NCBI RefSeq assembly: GCF_000682695.1
Contig: NZ_AWFG01000001.1
Span: 1 to 64,000, forward strand
From: Hyphomonas chukchiensis
GTDB taxonomy: Bacteria > Pseudomonadota > Alphaproteobacteria > Caulobacterales > Hyphomonadaceae
DNA: 64,000 nucleotides
Direction: 5' to 3'
Part shown: piece after piece, positions 54,300 to 62,888 of the stretch
Numbering within the stretch: the first letter of the stretch is position 1
Layout of the letters: every line of letters starts with the position of its first letter
Position numbers and translations under genes: made by a program
Notes under the pieces: generated by a model
Database searches by the model: none
Told to the model about the DNA's origin: nothing
What the model saw: the letters and a program-made list of their open reading frames with translations, nothing else

Positions 54300-54450
54300 G
54301 TACTTCACCTTTTTATCGACCGTGTGGATCAGATTCCTGCCACAAAACCTGCAATTCCTATGCTGCATTGCAACCGGTATTGCCAGACCCTGACGTGCGT
54401 GAAATCGCCCATCGCGCTAGTTTTCTGTACGACCCCACCCGGAGTCAAAC

Positions 54451-54474
54451 ATGCGTGGCCCATATGCCACGCAT
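54451..54474. terminator. Hairpin between glyS and ppdK
   Basis: ATGCGTGGC and GCCACGCAT form a perfect nine-bp stem with a six-base loop. It lies about 45 bases beyond the glyS stop on the minus strand. The following bases (GTTTGACTCC) make a short U stretch, so it may be a terminator or a leader structure of ppdK. Confidence 0.45.
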
Positions 54475-54516
54475 TGGTAAACGCCTTGCATCCGCAATCG
54501 TTCAGAATTGGGGCAG

Positions 54517-56787
54517 TCAGCCCTCAATCAGCGAAAAATCGGCAACCTTGTGAAGGTTAGCGCGAACATCGCTGAGAAGGGCCAGGCGGTTGGCCCGCAC
54601 GGCCGGGTCATCATCATTCACCATGACGCCCTCGAAGAAGGCATCGACCGGCCCGCGCAGCTTGGCCAGTTCGCCCATCGCCCCGGCAAAATCTTCTGCT
54701 TCAAGCGGCGCAACAATCGCCTCGCCGACACTGGACAGCGCCGCATAAAGCGCCTGCTCTTCCTTGGGGCCCTTTTTGATGAGGGCGGCATCGACGGAAA
54801 GGTTCTCCGGCAGCGCGCCCTTCTTCTCTTCGGCCTTCAGGATATTGGCCGCCCGCTTGTAACCCGCCAGCAGCGTCGCGCCGTCCTCCGTATCAAGGAA
54901 GGCGCCAATAGCCTCAACCCGCCGCGTGATCAGCACGAGGTCATCCAGCTTTTCGTCACCCCGAACTCCGTCGACATCGATGCCTTGTCCCTTGAGAACC
55001 GTTGCTGCCGAAACGAGGTCGTGCCGAGACCCGTTGTCTCGCAAAAATACTTCGAGTCTTGTAACTAAGAAGTCGCGAAGGTCGCCGCTGATTGTGATTG
55101 TAGGTAGCAGTTGCGCGTTGATCCCAGACTTGAACAAACTCGTTTCCGAGTATCGATTTTCAAATGAGCGAAGTAGCGCACGACGTGCCACTTCCGATTC
55201 AGCTGGTGCTATGGCACGCAGCATTTCTTCAAGCTGCTTTCGTGCTTCAATAATTGGGTGCTTGATGAAGTGCTGGAGGAGAAGTCGTCCAATAATTAGG
55301 ACCAACTCCAAACGAACGCCATTCTCCAACACAATCCGCACAACCCCCAGCGCCGCACGCCGCAGCGCAAACGGGTCTTTCGATCCGGTTGGCTTCTCAT
55401 CAATCGCCCAGAAGCCCACCAGCGTATCCAGCTTGTCGGCCAGCGCCACGGCGATGCTGACCGGATCGGTCGGCACAGCATCTGACGGGCCCTGCGGCTT
55501 GTAATGGTCACGGATCGCATCGGCGACTGACGCAGGCTCGCCCGCCTCCAGCGCATAATAGCGCCCCATCACGCCCTGCAGCTCCGGGAACTCGCCAACC
55601 ATTTCGGAGACGAGGTCGGCCTTGCACAGCCGCGCCGCGCGCTCGGCCAGATCGGCATCTGCGCCCACAGCCGGCGCCAGTTCCCGCGCCAGAGCCGCCA
55701 CGCGCTCCACCTTGTCGCCAAGGCTGCCCAGCTCTTCCTTGAACGCAATCGTCGACAGCTTCTTCGCCATCTCGTCCAGCGGCGTCGCCTTGTCCTTCTC
55801 CCAGAAGAAGCGCGCATCGGAGAGACGCGCCGACAGAACCCGCGCATTGCCCGCCGCGATCTGTTTACCACCATCAGACGCGTCGATATTGGCGACGACA
55901 ATGAAATGCGGCGCCAGCTTGCCGGTCCTGGCATCGTTTACGGCAAAGTATTTCTGGTGCGTGCGCATCGACAGCGTGATGACTTCCGGCGGCAGGTCCA
56001 GGAAGTCCGGGTCCATGTCGCCCAGCACCACGACCGGCCATTCGGCGAGCCCCGTCACTTCTTCCAGCAGCCCTGAATCTTCCACCCAGGTCAGCCCCGC
56101 CTTGGCGCACACGTCCGTAATGCCCTTGGCGATCACATCGCGCCGCGCATCGCGCGTCAGCCGCACATGGCCTTCGCCTTCCAGCTGTTTTGAATAGTCC
56201 TCCCAGCCCGTCACGGTGAACGGCCCGCGCCCGTGGACACGGTGGCCCTCGGTCTCGTTGCCGCTGGCAAGGCCATCGACGTCAAACGGCACAATCGCGC
56301 CATCCAGAACGCAGAGAATCCGCTGCAGCGGGCGCACCCAGCGCAGCTCGCCTGTGCCCCAGCGCATGCTCTTCGGCCAATGGAAGCCACGAATGATCGC
56401 CGGCACAGCCTCGGCCACAACGTCCGCTGTCAGGCGGCCCGGCTTGTCCAGCATGGCAACATAGAAGTCGCCCTTCTTGGGGTCGCTGCGCACTTCTGCC
56501 TGGTCAATCGAGGTAAGCCCCGCGCCCTTCAGGAAGCCCGCAATCGCCTGCTCCGGTGAGCCGACCTTCGGACCTTTACGCTCTTCGGCCACATCAGCCG
56601 ATTTCACCGGCAGGCCTGTCACATGAACAGATAGCCGACGCGGCCCGCTGGCCGTCTCCAGCGCGTCAAAGCCGAGGCCGGCCGCCTTCAGCGCGTCGCC
56701 TAGCGCCTTGCCAAGGTCAGCCTCGGCCTTGGCCTGCATGCGCGCAGGGATTTCCTCGCAAAAGATCTCGAGCAGAAGGTCAGCCAT
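54517..56787 (-). CDS. glyS: Glycine--tRNA ligase beta subunit
   Basis: A 756-residue beta subunit of the alpha2beta2 glycyl-tRNA synthetase. It starts with MADLLLEIFCEEIPARMQ and contains TEGHRVHGRGPFTV, SMRTHQKYFAV, ARFFWEKDKATPL and DPFALRRAALGVVRIVLENG. About 60 extra residues lie around 495-560, encoded by lower-GC DNA (about 54960-55320). ATG 56787 is chosen, as the upstream residues are not part of the family. The gene is split from glyQ by two lipoprotein genes. Confidence 0.93.
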   Translation of the reverse strand: MADLLLEIFCEEIPARMQAKAEADLGKALGDALKAAGLGFDALETASGPRRLSVHVTGLPVKSADVAEERKGPKVGSPEQAIAGFLKGAGLTSIDQAEVRSDPKKGDFYVAMLDKPGRLTADVVAEAVPAIIRGFHWPKSMRWGTGELRWVRPLQRILCVLDGAIVPFDVDGLASGNETEGHRVHGRGPFTVTGWEDYSKQLEGEGHVRLTRDARRDVIAKGITDVCAKAGLTWVEDSGLLEEVTGLAEWPVVVLGDMDPDFLDLPPEVITLSMRTHQKYFAVNDARTGKLAPHFIVVANIDASDGGKQIAAGNARVLSARLSDARFFWEKDKATPLDEMAKKLSTIAFKEELGSLGDKVERVAALARELAPAVGADADLAERAARLCKADLVSEMVGEFPELQGVMGRYYALEAGEPASVADAIRDHYKPQGPSDAVPTDPVSIAVALADKLDTLVGFWAIDEKPTGSKDPFALRRAALGVVRIVLENGVRLELVLIIGRLLLQHFIKHPIIEARKQLEEMLRAIAPAESEVARRALLRSFENRYSETSLFKSGINAQLLPTITISGDLRDFLVTRLEVFLRDNGSRHDLVSAATVLKGQGIDVDGVRGDEKLDDLVLITRRVEAIGAFLDTEDGATLLAGYKRAANILKAEEKKGALPENLSVDAALIKKGPKEEQALYAALSSVGEAIVAPLEAEDFAGAMGELAKLRGPVDAFFEGVMVNDDDPAVRANRLALLSDVRANLHKVADFSLIEG

Positions 56788-56882
56788 GGGGAGTCCAGCC
56801 GTTGGAAAGTGAGACTGCACGGCATAGACGCGCCTGCGCCGGGGTCAAGACTTGCGCGCCAGATCACATGGCCTGTGGCAAT

Positions 56883-57410
56883 CTAAACGCCGCACGTTCC
56901 GGTAAAGGGCACCGCGGTCCCGCTTTCCGGCTGGGTCACCTGGATCGTGCCTTCATAGCTCTTGTACTCGAACCCGTCGCCGACCTCCGTTACTTCCAGT
57001 TGGACCATCAGGCCTCGCGCCTCATTGGCATAAAGCCATGTGCTGGTGCCTTCAGTGTCCGTCTTGGAAACTTCTTTCAGCGCCACGGGTTCGCCCTCAA
57101 GGCCCACGGCGGCGGGCGCCGGTACGCCGGCAATCTCGGTCATGAACAGCAGCGGTCCCGGTTCGCTGTCGGCGTTCACAGCGCGGAAGCTGCAATAGAT
57201 TTCATTGGTGGCAGGCGTGAAGTCCGTAAGCTCCCAGGCAGAGGCCTCGTCGGCCTTCTCGATCGGCACGGGCTCCTGCGTCACACTCGGCATCTCGGCC
57301 GCTTCGGTTTCGGTCACGCTGGCGCCGGGCTCAGGCGCAGCTGTTTGCGGGCCGCACGCAGCAAGTCCGGCAGCGAGCGCAAGGGCGGATAAGGCAGATG
57401 TGAATTTCAT
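56883..57410 (-). CDS. Putative lipoprotein of unknown function
   Basis: A 175-residue lipoprotein: MKFTSALSALALAAGLAACGPQ has a clear lipobox (LAAC). A Pro/Glu/Thr-rich linker follows, then a beta-rich domain with two Cys (IYCSFRAVNADSE and FTGTCGV at the end). I do not recognise the family. ATG 57410 has GAGGAG upstream. It sits between glyS and another lipoprotein gene, in a block otherwise devoted to glycyl-tRNA synthesis. Confidence 0.75.
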   Translation of the reverse strand: MKFTSALSALALAAGLAACGPQTAAPEPGASVTETEAAEMPSVTQEPVPIEKADEASAWELTDFTPATNEIYCSFRAVNADSEPGPLLFMTEIAGVPAPAAVGLEGEPVALKEVSKTDTEGTSTWLYANEARGLMVQLEVTEVGDGFEYKSYEGTIQVTQPESGTAVPFTGTCGV

Positions 57411-57505
57411 GGGCAGGTCTCCTCTGCCCATACCTACGCTTGGACGCCCAATCCGTTTCAATCAGGAAGGGCGGGCCTCTTCCTGCGCGGCCAGATCCCG
57501 TCTCG

Positions 57506-57871
57506 CTAGCAATTGCCTATGGTGTCGGGGTTCCAGACATCCGATTCTATCTCAAACTGCGCCGGGGCGTAGACATAGCCCACACCTTTGGTCTGTCCGG
57601 GCGATATATAGTGCTTGCCTTCGAAACTATGCCCGCTCGTCGAGGCATTCGGCGCGAGGGTCAGGCCAAGGCAGATCGGATAGGTGTTGTTGTTCTGCGC
57701 CCAGAAGTTCCAGTAGCGGTCACCTTCGAAACTCTCTTCAAAGTCGCTGTAAATAAAGATGTTCTGGTCGTTGTATAGCGTCTCGCGCTCGAGCAAAGTC
57801 GGCTCGTACATGGTCTCGCAGCCGCCAAGGGAGAGCAGGCCAAGCGAGGCGACGAAAAGGCTGATTTTCAT
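57506..57871 (-). CDS. Small lipoprotein of unknown function
   Basis: A 121-residue lipoprotein with lipobox LGGC (MKISLFVASLGLLSLGGCET). The mature part is beta-rich and aromatic (RYWNFWAQNNNTYPIC) and ends in TIGNC, so a disulfide between the Cys of TYPIC and the last residue is possible. Family unknown to me. It lies 84 bases after glyQ on the same strand. Confidence 0.72.
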   Translation of the reverse strand: MKISLFVASLGLLSLGGCETMYEPTLLERETLYNDQNIFIYSDFEESFEGDRYWNFWAQNNNTYPICLGLTLAPNASTSGHSFEGKHYISPGQTKGVGYVYAPAQFEIESDVWNPDTIGNC

Positions 57872-57955
57872 AAAGGTCTCCGCAGATAAGACCTGTAACG
57901 TTACTAGCAGTTTCAGGATTTGCCAATCTGAGCAAAACGTGCCGTTTCAGCCTGA

Positions 57956-58852
57956 TTACCCTCTCGCATCTTCCTGCTCTGCCCACTGGGCCGCCGCGCC
58001 GCGCGCAAGGTCGCGCACGCGGGCAATATAGGCCTGACGCTCGGTCGGGCTGATGGCGCCGCGCGCATCAATCAGGTTGAATGTGTGGCTGGCTTTCAGC
58101 GCATAATCATAGGCTGGCAGCGGCTTGCCCGCATCGCGCAGCGCGTTCGACTGGCTCTCGCAATCAGCAAACCAGCGTTTCAGCATCTCGACATCGGAAT
58201 GTTCGAAATTGAAGGCGCTCTGCTGGCGCTCATTCTCGAGGAACACGTCGCCATAGGTCAGCGGCACGGCGCTGTCCGGATCGTTGAACGGCAGGTCGTA
58301 CACATTGTCGACACCGAACACATACATCGCGAGGCGCTCAAGCCCGTAGGTCAGCTCGCCGGAGACCGGGAACACGTCGAGCCCGCCGACCTGCTGGAAA
58401 TAGGTGTACTGGCTGACTTCCATCCCGTCGCACCAGACTTCCCAGCCGAGCCCCCACGCGCCGACGGTCGGGTTCTCCCAATCGTCTTCCACAAAGCGGA
58501 TATCGTGCACCATCGGATCGATGCCGATCTTGTAGAGGCTTGTCAGGTAAAGGTCCTGCAGATTGGCCGGGTTCGGCTTCAGGATCACCTGGAACTGGTA
58601 ATAATGGCCAAGCCGGTTCGGGTTTTCGCCGTAGCGCCCGTCCTTCGGTCGCCGCGACGGCTGCACATAGGCGGCGCGCCAGTTCTTCGGCCCGAGGGCC
58701 CGCAGCACCGTGCCCGGGTGCAGCGTGCCGGCGCCGACTTCCATATCATAGGGCTGCAGGATCGCGCAGCCCTGCTCGGCCCAATAGGCCTGCAGCGTCA
58801 GGATCAGGTCCTGGAAGGATTTCGGTTTCGGTTGGGCTTTGGGCGCAGGCAT
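57956..58852 (-). CDS. glyQ: Glycine--tRNA ligase alpha subunit
   Basis: A 298-residue class II alpha subunit that activates glycine together with GlyS. Motifs: [60 protein letters not shown] and [20 protein letters not shown]. Length is usual. It is followed by two lipoprotein genes and then glyS. Confidence 0.96.
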   Translation of the reverse strand: MPAPKAQPKPKSFQDLILTLQAYWAEQGCAILQPYDMEVGAGTLHPGTVLRALGPKNWRAAYVQPSRRPKDGRYGENPNRLGHYYQFQVILKPNPANLQDLYLTSLYKIGIDPMVHDIRFVEDDWENPTVGAWGLGWEVWCDGMEVSQYTYFQQVGGLDVFPVSGELTYGLERLAMYVFGVDNVYDLPFNDPDSAVPLTYGDVFLENERQQSAFNFEHSDVEMLKRWFADCESQSNALRDAGKPLPAYDYALKASHTFNLIDARGAISPTERQAYIARVRDLARGAAAQWAEQEDARG

Positions 58853-58914
58853 GGGGCATGTCCGGAAATTGTGTATCGCCCGGACCTACAAGGCAGCGCC
58901 TTGGCGCGCAAGCG

Positions 58915-59049
58915 TCAGAGGCCTTTGGAGTCCGAGTGATCGGCCGATCCGGTCTTGCGTCCGGTCAGCGCCCGGTAAAACGCCGGATGCCCCAGCAGGG
59001 CGATACCGAAGCCGAAAATGACAGATCCGAATAGGAGAACGCCGAACAT
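58915..59049 (-). CDS. 44-residue single-span membrane protein with GHPA motif
   Basis: A short frame: MFGVLLFGSVIFGFGIALLG is one membrane span, then HPAFYRALTGRK and a hydrophilic tail. AGGAAAGG lies about 12 bases upstream of the ATG. It matches the protein at 60092-60229 in length, topology and the Gly20-His-Pro-Ala23 position (10 of the first 23 residues identical, no gaps), which supports it being real. It ends 62 bases before glyQ on the same strand. No known family. Confidence 0.6.
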   Translation of the reverse strand: MFGVLLFGSVIFGFGIALLGHPAFYRALTGRKTGSADHSDSKGL

Positions 59050-59241
59050 GATACAACGAGCCTTTCCTTGCCCTCATCCTCTACCTGAGGTGGGTAAGTG
59101 GCAAGTGTTTCCAAGTTGAATTCGGATGATGGGTCCGGGAATGGACTCGGAATACCCACGGAATTCCCGCTACTGGGCGATCGAATACCCTTCCATGACC
59201 CGTCGACGGGCCTCGGAAGGGTCACCCAAGGGCATTAGTGT

Positions 59242-60012
59242 TTATTGCGCCGCAGCGACCTCCGCGTCGAACTGGCCGACCTGCGCCCGCGCATTTGCCA
59301 GCGCGTTTTCCAGAAAATCACGCTGCTTCGCACTCGGTTCTGCAGCAAGCCCTACGAGGCTGACATCGATGATCCCGTTGAGATGCGAATAGATCGCCGT
59401 CGTGCCCCTATCCCAATCTCTCAGGACGTTCCGGGTCATGCCGACCAACTGGTTGTCCACTTTCGTCTTCTCCACGGCCGCCGCGACCAGGCCCCGATCG
59501 GCCGCCTGCCCGAACACGGCCGATACCGCCTTCAGGTGTTCATACCTGCCGCCGAAGAAGGGTTTATAGCTGCCCGCCTTGAAGATTTCGCCGAACGCCA
59601 CCGCCTGTACATTCGCAGGCAGGCAATCGTCCCGCATGCAATCGCCCACCTGGTACAGGCCCTGCGGAGACCCGAGCAGGGCGGCTTGGGCGAAGTAGGC
59701 CATGCCCTTCCTTTTCTGGGCCGCACCAAAGGCTTCCTTGCTCCAGTACAACCAGCCGAGATTGGTGGCCGCTGCGGCGCCGCGCCAGGTGACATCGGAA
59801 TAGGCCGGGCAGCGATAAGTGTCCGCGCAATTGCGGGCCGCGTCTTGCAGGGCCTTCAGGGCCGCTGCGTCACCGGCAAGCGCCTTGTCGCCCAGCGCAT
59901 TCATCTCCTTTCGGGCAGCCGAATAGCCATCCGGAAACCTATCGGCCTGCGCCGCCTGCGGCAGGCACATGGCCGCGATCATGCCGAATGACACCAATAT
60001 CCGCTTCATCAT
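59242..60012 (-). CDS. Exported protein with Sel1-like repeats
   Basis: A 256-residue protein with signal peptide MKRILVSFGMIAAMCLPQAAQA. Mid-region pattern NLGWLYWSKEAFG, KGMAYFAQAALLGSPQGLYQ and YQVGDCMRDDC is that of Sel1/TPR-type helical repeats, often protein interaction modules. Two Cys pairs are spaced as if disulfide-linked. Its exact family is not known to me. It is flanked on both sides by the small GHPA membrane protein genes. Confidence 0.68.
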   Translation of the reverse strand: MMKRILVSFGMIAAMCLPQAAQADRFPDGYSAARKEMNALGDKALAGDAAALKALQDAARNCADTYRCPAYSDVTWRGAAAATNLGWLYWSKEAFGAAQKRKGMAYFAQAALLGSPQGLYQVGDCMRDDCLPANVQAVAFGEIFKAGSYKPFFGGRYEHLKAVSAVFGQAADRGLVAAAVEKTKVDNQLVGMTRNVLRDWDRGTTAIYSHLNGIIDVSLVGLAAEPSAKQRDFLENALANARAQVGQFDAEVAAAQ

Positions 60013-60091
60013 CTGTGCGTCCTCTTCGATCCCATAGGGTCAGGAAGGATAGAGCGACATGATTCAAAAGTAAAAATCGGGCCAAAAAGGC

Positions 60092-60229
60092 TCAGAAAGG
60101 GCCGCGATTACGGCGCTGCCGCTCAGAGCCCCGCCTGCGTTTCATTATCTGCCCTGAGGCGGCCGGATGCCCCATTATGGCGATCCAGCACCCCATCATG
60201 ATCATCAGCCAGAACAGGACCGTAAGCAT
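60092..60229 (-). CDS. 45-residue single-span membrane protein with GHPA motif
   Basis: A short frame: MLTVLFWLMIMMGCWIAIMG spans the membrane, followed by HPAASGQIMKRRR and a strongly basic tail. GGGAGG lies seven bases before the ATG, an excellent ribosome site. The match with the 58915-59049 protein at the same register (G20-H-P-A23) supports it. The basic tail suggests the C-terminus stays in the cytoplasm. Confidence 0.62.
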   Translation of the reverse strand: MLTVLFWLMIMMGCWIAIMGHPAASGQIMKRRRGSERQRRNRGPF

Positions 60230-60292
60230 CGCAGCCTCCCAATTTGCGCGTCGATGGAACCGGATCAGTGTAGCAGAAGGCTACGCGGCGTC

Positions 60293-61021
60293 CTACCAGT
60301 CGATTGCCTCGCCCCGACGAATAGCTTCCAGCGCGGGGCTGGCGGTGCCATCCTCCAGGTGCGTCACCAGCGGCGTAAGCAGGCGCACGGGCCCACGTTT
60401 CAGGCCCTTGCGCCCGCGCACCAGCACCCGCCGTGCCTCCTCGCCCGGCTTGGATGCGACAGGCAGCACGGCGATGTCGCCTGTCTGACGGTCAAACCCG
60501 CTCAGAATGCGGGCCAGCTCAGCAGCGCGGTGAATCATGACGACCGGCGCCCGCGGTTTGGCGGCGAAGACCATTGCCTTGATCCAACCGGTCAGATCGA
60601 GGGATTCGAGATAGGCCTCCGCCTTGCCTTCGCCGGGAGCCGAGATCCGGCCCGGCTCGAAATAGGGTGGGTTGGCGAAAATAAGGTCGAACCGGTTCTC
60701 ATGATCGCGGACCCACGCAGATGCCTCTCCTTCGGCGACCTCAACCCGCCCGTCAAAGCCGTTGAGGGTCACACCACGACGCGCCAAGATCACTGTCGCC
60801 GGCACCATTTCCACACCGGTCAGGCGCATATCGGGCATCCGGAAAGCGGCTGGCAACAAAGCGCCACCGCATCCACACCCCAACTCAAGTGCTTCACTGC
60901 CTGGCCGCTCCTGCAAGGCTGCAGCCAGCAGCAGAGAGTCGCTGCCGGCCCGGAATCCCTTCAATGGCTGAACCAGTTTTACGCGGCCCTGGTAGACCGT
61001 GTCCTGCGTCGTCGCGATCAC
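60293..61021 (-). CDS. tRNA1(Val)-type (adenine(37)-N6) methyltransferase family protein
   Basis: A 242-residue class I methyltransferase. SAM motif: ALELGCGCGGALLPAAF; target-binding FDLIFANPPYFEPGRIS (NPPY for adenine N6). The N-terminus QPLKGFRAGSDSLLLAAAL is that of the TrmN6/YfiC family. Gene order DUF2007-methyltransferase next to ispB is conserved among alphaproteobacteria. Exact tRNA target unproven. Confidence 0.85.
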   Translation of the reverse strand: MIATTQDTVYQGRVKLVQPLKGFRAGSDSLLLAAALQERPGSEALELGCGCGGALLPAAFRMPDMRLTGVEMVPATVILARRGVTLNGFDGRVEVAEGEASAWVRDHENRFDLIFANPPYFEPGRISAPGEGKAEAYLESLDLTGWIKAMVFAAKPRAPVVMIHRAAELARILSGFDRQTGDIAVLPVASKPGEEARRVLVRGRKGLKRGPVRLLTPLVTHLEDGTASPALEAIRRGEAIDW

Positions 61022-61224
61022 CCGCGGTCGACTCCGGACAGGGCGTTCTCTGCCGCCCGCAATACGCCTTCGCGCACCATCACGCGGCGCGGAAAGGCGC
61101 CTATATTGCCCTCAATTGCAGACATGTGCTGGTCCGCCACGAAATATTCGATGCCCGCTTCCTGCAGCAAATGCTCAATGTACGAGAGTTTCACCAGATC
61201 ATTGGTGCGGAAGACTTCCTCCAT
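61018..61224 (-). CDS. DUF2007 domain-containing protein
   Basis: A 68-residue cytosolic protein of the DUF2007 family (ferredoxin-like fold, function unknown). Pattern: EEVFRTNDLVKLSYIEHLLQ, then AGIEYFVADQHMSAIEG and RVMVREGVLRAAENAL. It overlaps the lipoprotein gene upstream by one base and the methyltransferase gene downstream by four. Confidence 0.88.
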   Translation of the reverse strand: MEEVFRTNDLVKLSYIEHLLQEAGIEYFVADQHMSAIEGNIGAFPRRVMVREGVLRAAENALSGVDRG

Positions 61225-61703
61225 CAGGGCGCATTGCCCCGGAGATTTATATCGACCGACCGCGCATCATAGACCGATGGCCGGTCCGGCTTCTCGCCCT
61301 TCCCTGTGACGATGTCGATAACGGTGGTCACGTCCGCCCCGCTTGATCCAAGCGGGATACCAATGCCGACGCCCATGCCAACACCGCTGCCATATGATCC
61401 CCGCGATCCGCCGACACTGACCGACGAGCGCGGCCCGGAGCTGCCGGGATCCTGATCGGTGTAACCTCCAGTGATCTCGAACCAGTCACCACCTTCCTGA
61501 AGGGTGATCTCGGCCGCACGCAGCAACGCCATGTCATGCGAGCGGGCTGCATCCTTGTCGGTATAGGAAACGCGATAGCGCCCCTGTTCGATTTTCTGCG
61601 ATGCATAGCCCGCTGCGCCATCGGAACGCGCAGGTCCGTAAGGCGTATGCGTTGTGCAGGCAGCGAGCAGGGCGAGAGCGGAGACGGCCATGAGTGTTTT
61701 CAT
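61224..61703 (-). CDS. CC0125/CC1285 family lipoprotein
   Basis: A 159-residue lipoprotein: MKTLMAVSALALLAACTTHT has lipobox LAAC, followed by PYGPA, then RYRVSYTDKDAARSHDMALL and RAAEITLQEGGDWFEITGGY, as in the Caulobacter CC0125/CC1285 family, and a Gly/Ser-rich segment. Function unknown. ATG 61703 is directly at the signal peptide but lacks a good ribosome site; the frame extends further upstream without signal character. Confidence 0.8.
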   Translation of the reverse strand: MKTLMAVSALALLAACTTHTPYGPARSDGAAGYASQKIEQGRYRVSYTDKDAARSHDMALLRAAEITLQEGGDWFEITGGYTDQDPGSSGPRSSVSVGGSRGSYGSGVGMGVGIGIPLGSSGADVTTVIDIVTGKGEKPDRPSVYDARSVDINLRGNAP

Positions 61704-61874
61704 GAGAGATATAAAGCGCAGAACCGGCATCTGTTCCAGCCCCACGCGCACAGCGCCTATGGCGACATGTGCAAACCTGCGCCATATAGCTGCGGCCCGG
61801 TGCCGCGTCGTCCTTGGCGCTTGCATCGCCTAAGTCTAGATAACAGCTTTGGCTGACCCAACAGGAGTAACTTC

Positions 61875-62888
61875 TTGACCCTCGCGCCGAGACCCAGATC
61901 CAAGGCGGCTATCGGTTCGATCGTCGAACGCATGCAGGAACTCGTTGCAGACGACCTCGCTGCGGTTGAAGTCCTGCTGGCCGAGCGCGCTGCAAGCCCT
62001 GTTGCCGTCATCCCCGATCTTTCCGGTTACATCGTCTCGGCCGGTGGCAAACGCCTGCGCCCCATGATCACGCTGATCTCTGCCCAGGCCGTCGGCAAGA
62101 CGAGCCGTGCCACCCATGCGCTCGCAGCAGCTGTCGAATTTATCCACACGGCCACACTTCTTCACGATGATGTGGTTGACGAAAGCGATCTGCGGCGCGG
62201 CAAGCCCGCCGCCAAGGCGATCTGGGGCAACAAGGCCTCGATTCTCGTGGGTGACTTCCTGTTTGCCCGCGCCTTCAATCTTCTGGTCGAAACCAACAGT
62301 TTGGAAATCCTGAACCGGCTCGCCACCGCCTCAACCACGATTGCCGAAGGCGAAGTGCGCCAGCTCGCCGCCATGCAGGCGCGCGACCTGCCGACCGAAG
62401 ACTATCTCGCCATCGTCGAAGCCAAGACCGGCGCCCTGTTCGAAGCGGCCGCCGAGACCGGCGCCATGTCGACAGGCAGCTCTGAACATGCCGCAGCGCT
62501 CGCCACCTATGGCAAGAATCTGGGGCTCGCCTTCCAGATCATTGATGATGTGCTCGACTATGGCGGCACAACAACGGTGATCGGCAAGTCGGTCGGCGAC
62601 GATTTCCGCGAGTGCAAGATCACGCTTCCGGTCATCATTGCCCGCCGTCGCGGCTCGGATGAAGACCGCGCCTTCTGGGAACGCGCGCTGCATCCGGACA
62701 CCCAGTCCGAGCAGGATCTCGCCCATGCCGTCCACCTGATCCGCGCAACGGGCGCGGCTGAGGCAACGGTGCAGGAAGCGGAAGCCTATGCGGCGCTGGC
62801 CAAGGGCGCGCTGCGCAGCCTGCCCCAGAGCGTCTACCGCGATGCGCTGGAAGATCTGGCTGATTTCTGCGTGGAACGCGCCTACTAG
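61875..62888 (+). CDS. ispB: Polyprenyl (octaprenyl) diphosphate synthase
   Basis: A 337-residue all-trans prenyl transferase that makes the quinone side chain. First Asp-rich motif: ATLLHDDVVDESDLRRGKPA; second: FQIIDDVLDYGGTT. GGKRLRPMITL is the diphosphate-binding segment. The start is a TTG at 61875 with AGGAG five bases before it, an unusual codon for a housekeeping gene; the first ATG would remove 18 residues. Its 3' end overlaps the convergent transferase gene by four bases. Confidence 0.92.
   Translation: MTLAPRPRSKAAIGSIVERMQELVADDLAAVEVLLAERAASPVAVIPDLSGYIVSAGGKRLRPMITLISAQAVGKTSRATHALAAAVEFIHTATLLHDDVVDESDLRRGKPAAKAIWGNKASILVGDFLFARAFNLLVETNSLEILNRLATASTTIAEGEVRQLAAMQARDLPTEDYLAIVEAKTGALFEAAAETGAMSTGSSEHAAALATYGKNLGLAFQIIDDVLDYGGTTTVIGKSVGDDFRECKITLPVIIARRRGSDEDRAFWERALHPDTQSEQDLAHAVHLIRATGAAEATVQEAEAYAALAKGALRSLPQSVYRDALEDLADFCVERAY

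Noticed and set aside
54960..55320. Intein in GlyS
   Set aside because: The segment lacks the splice residues (N-terminal Cys/Ser and C-terminal His-Asn) and is too short.
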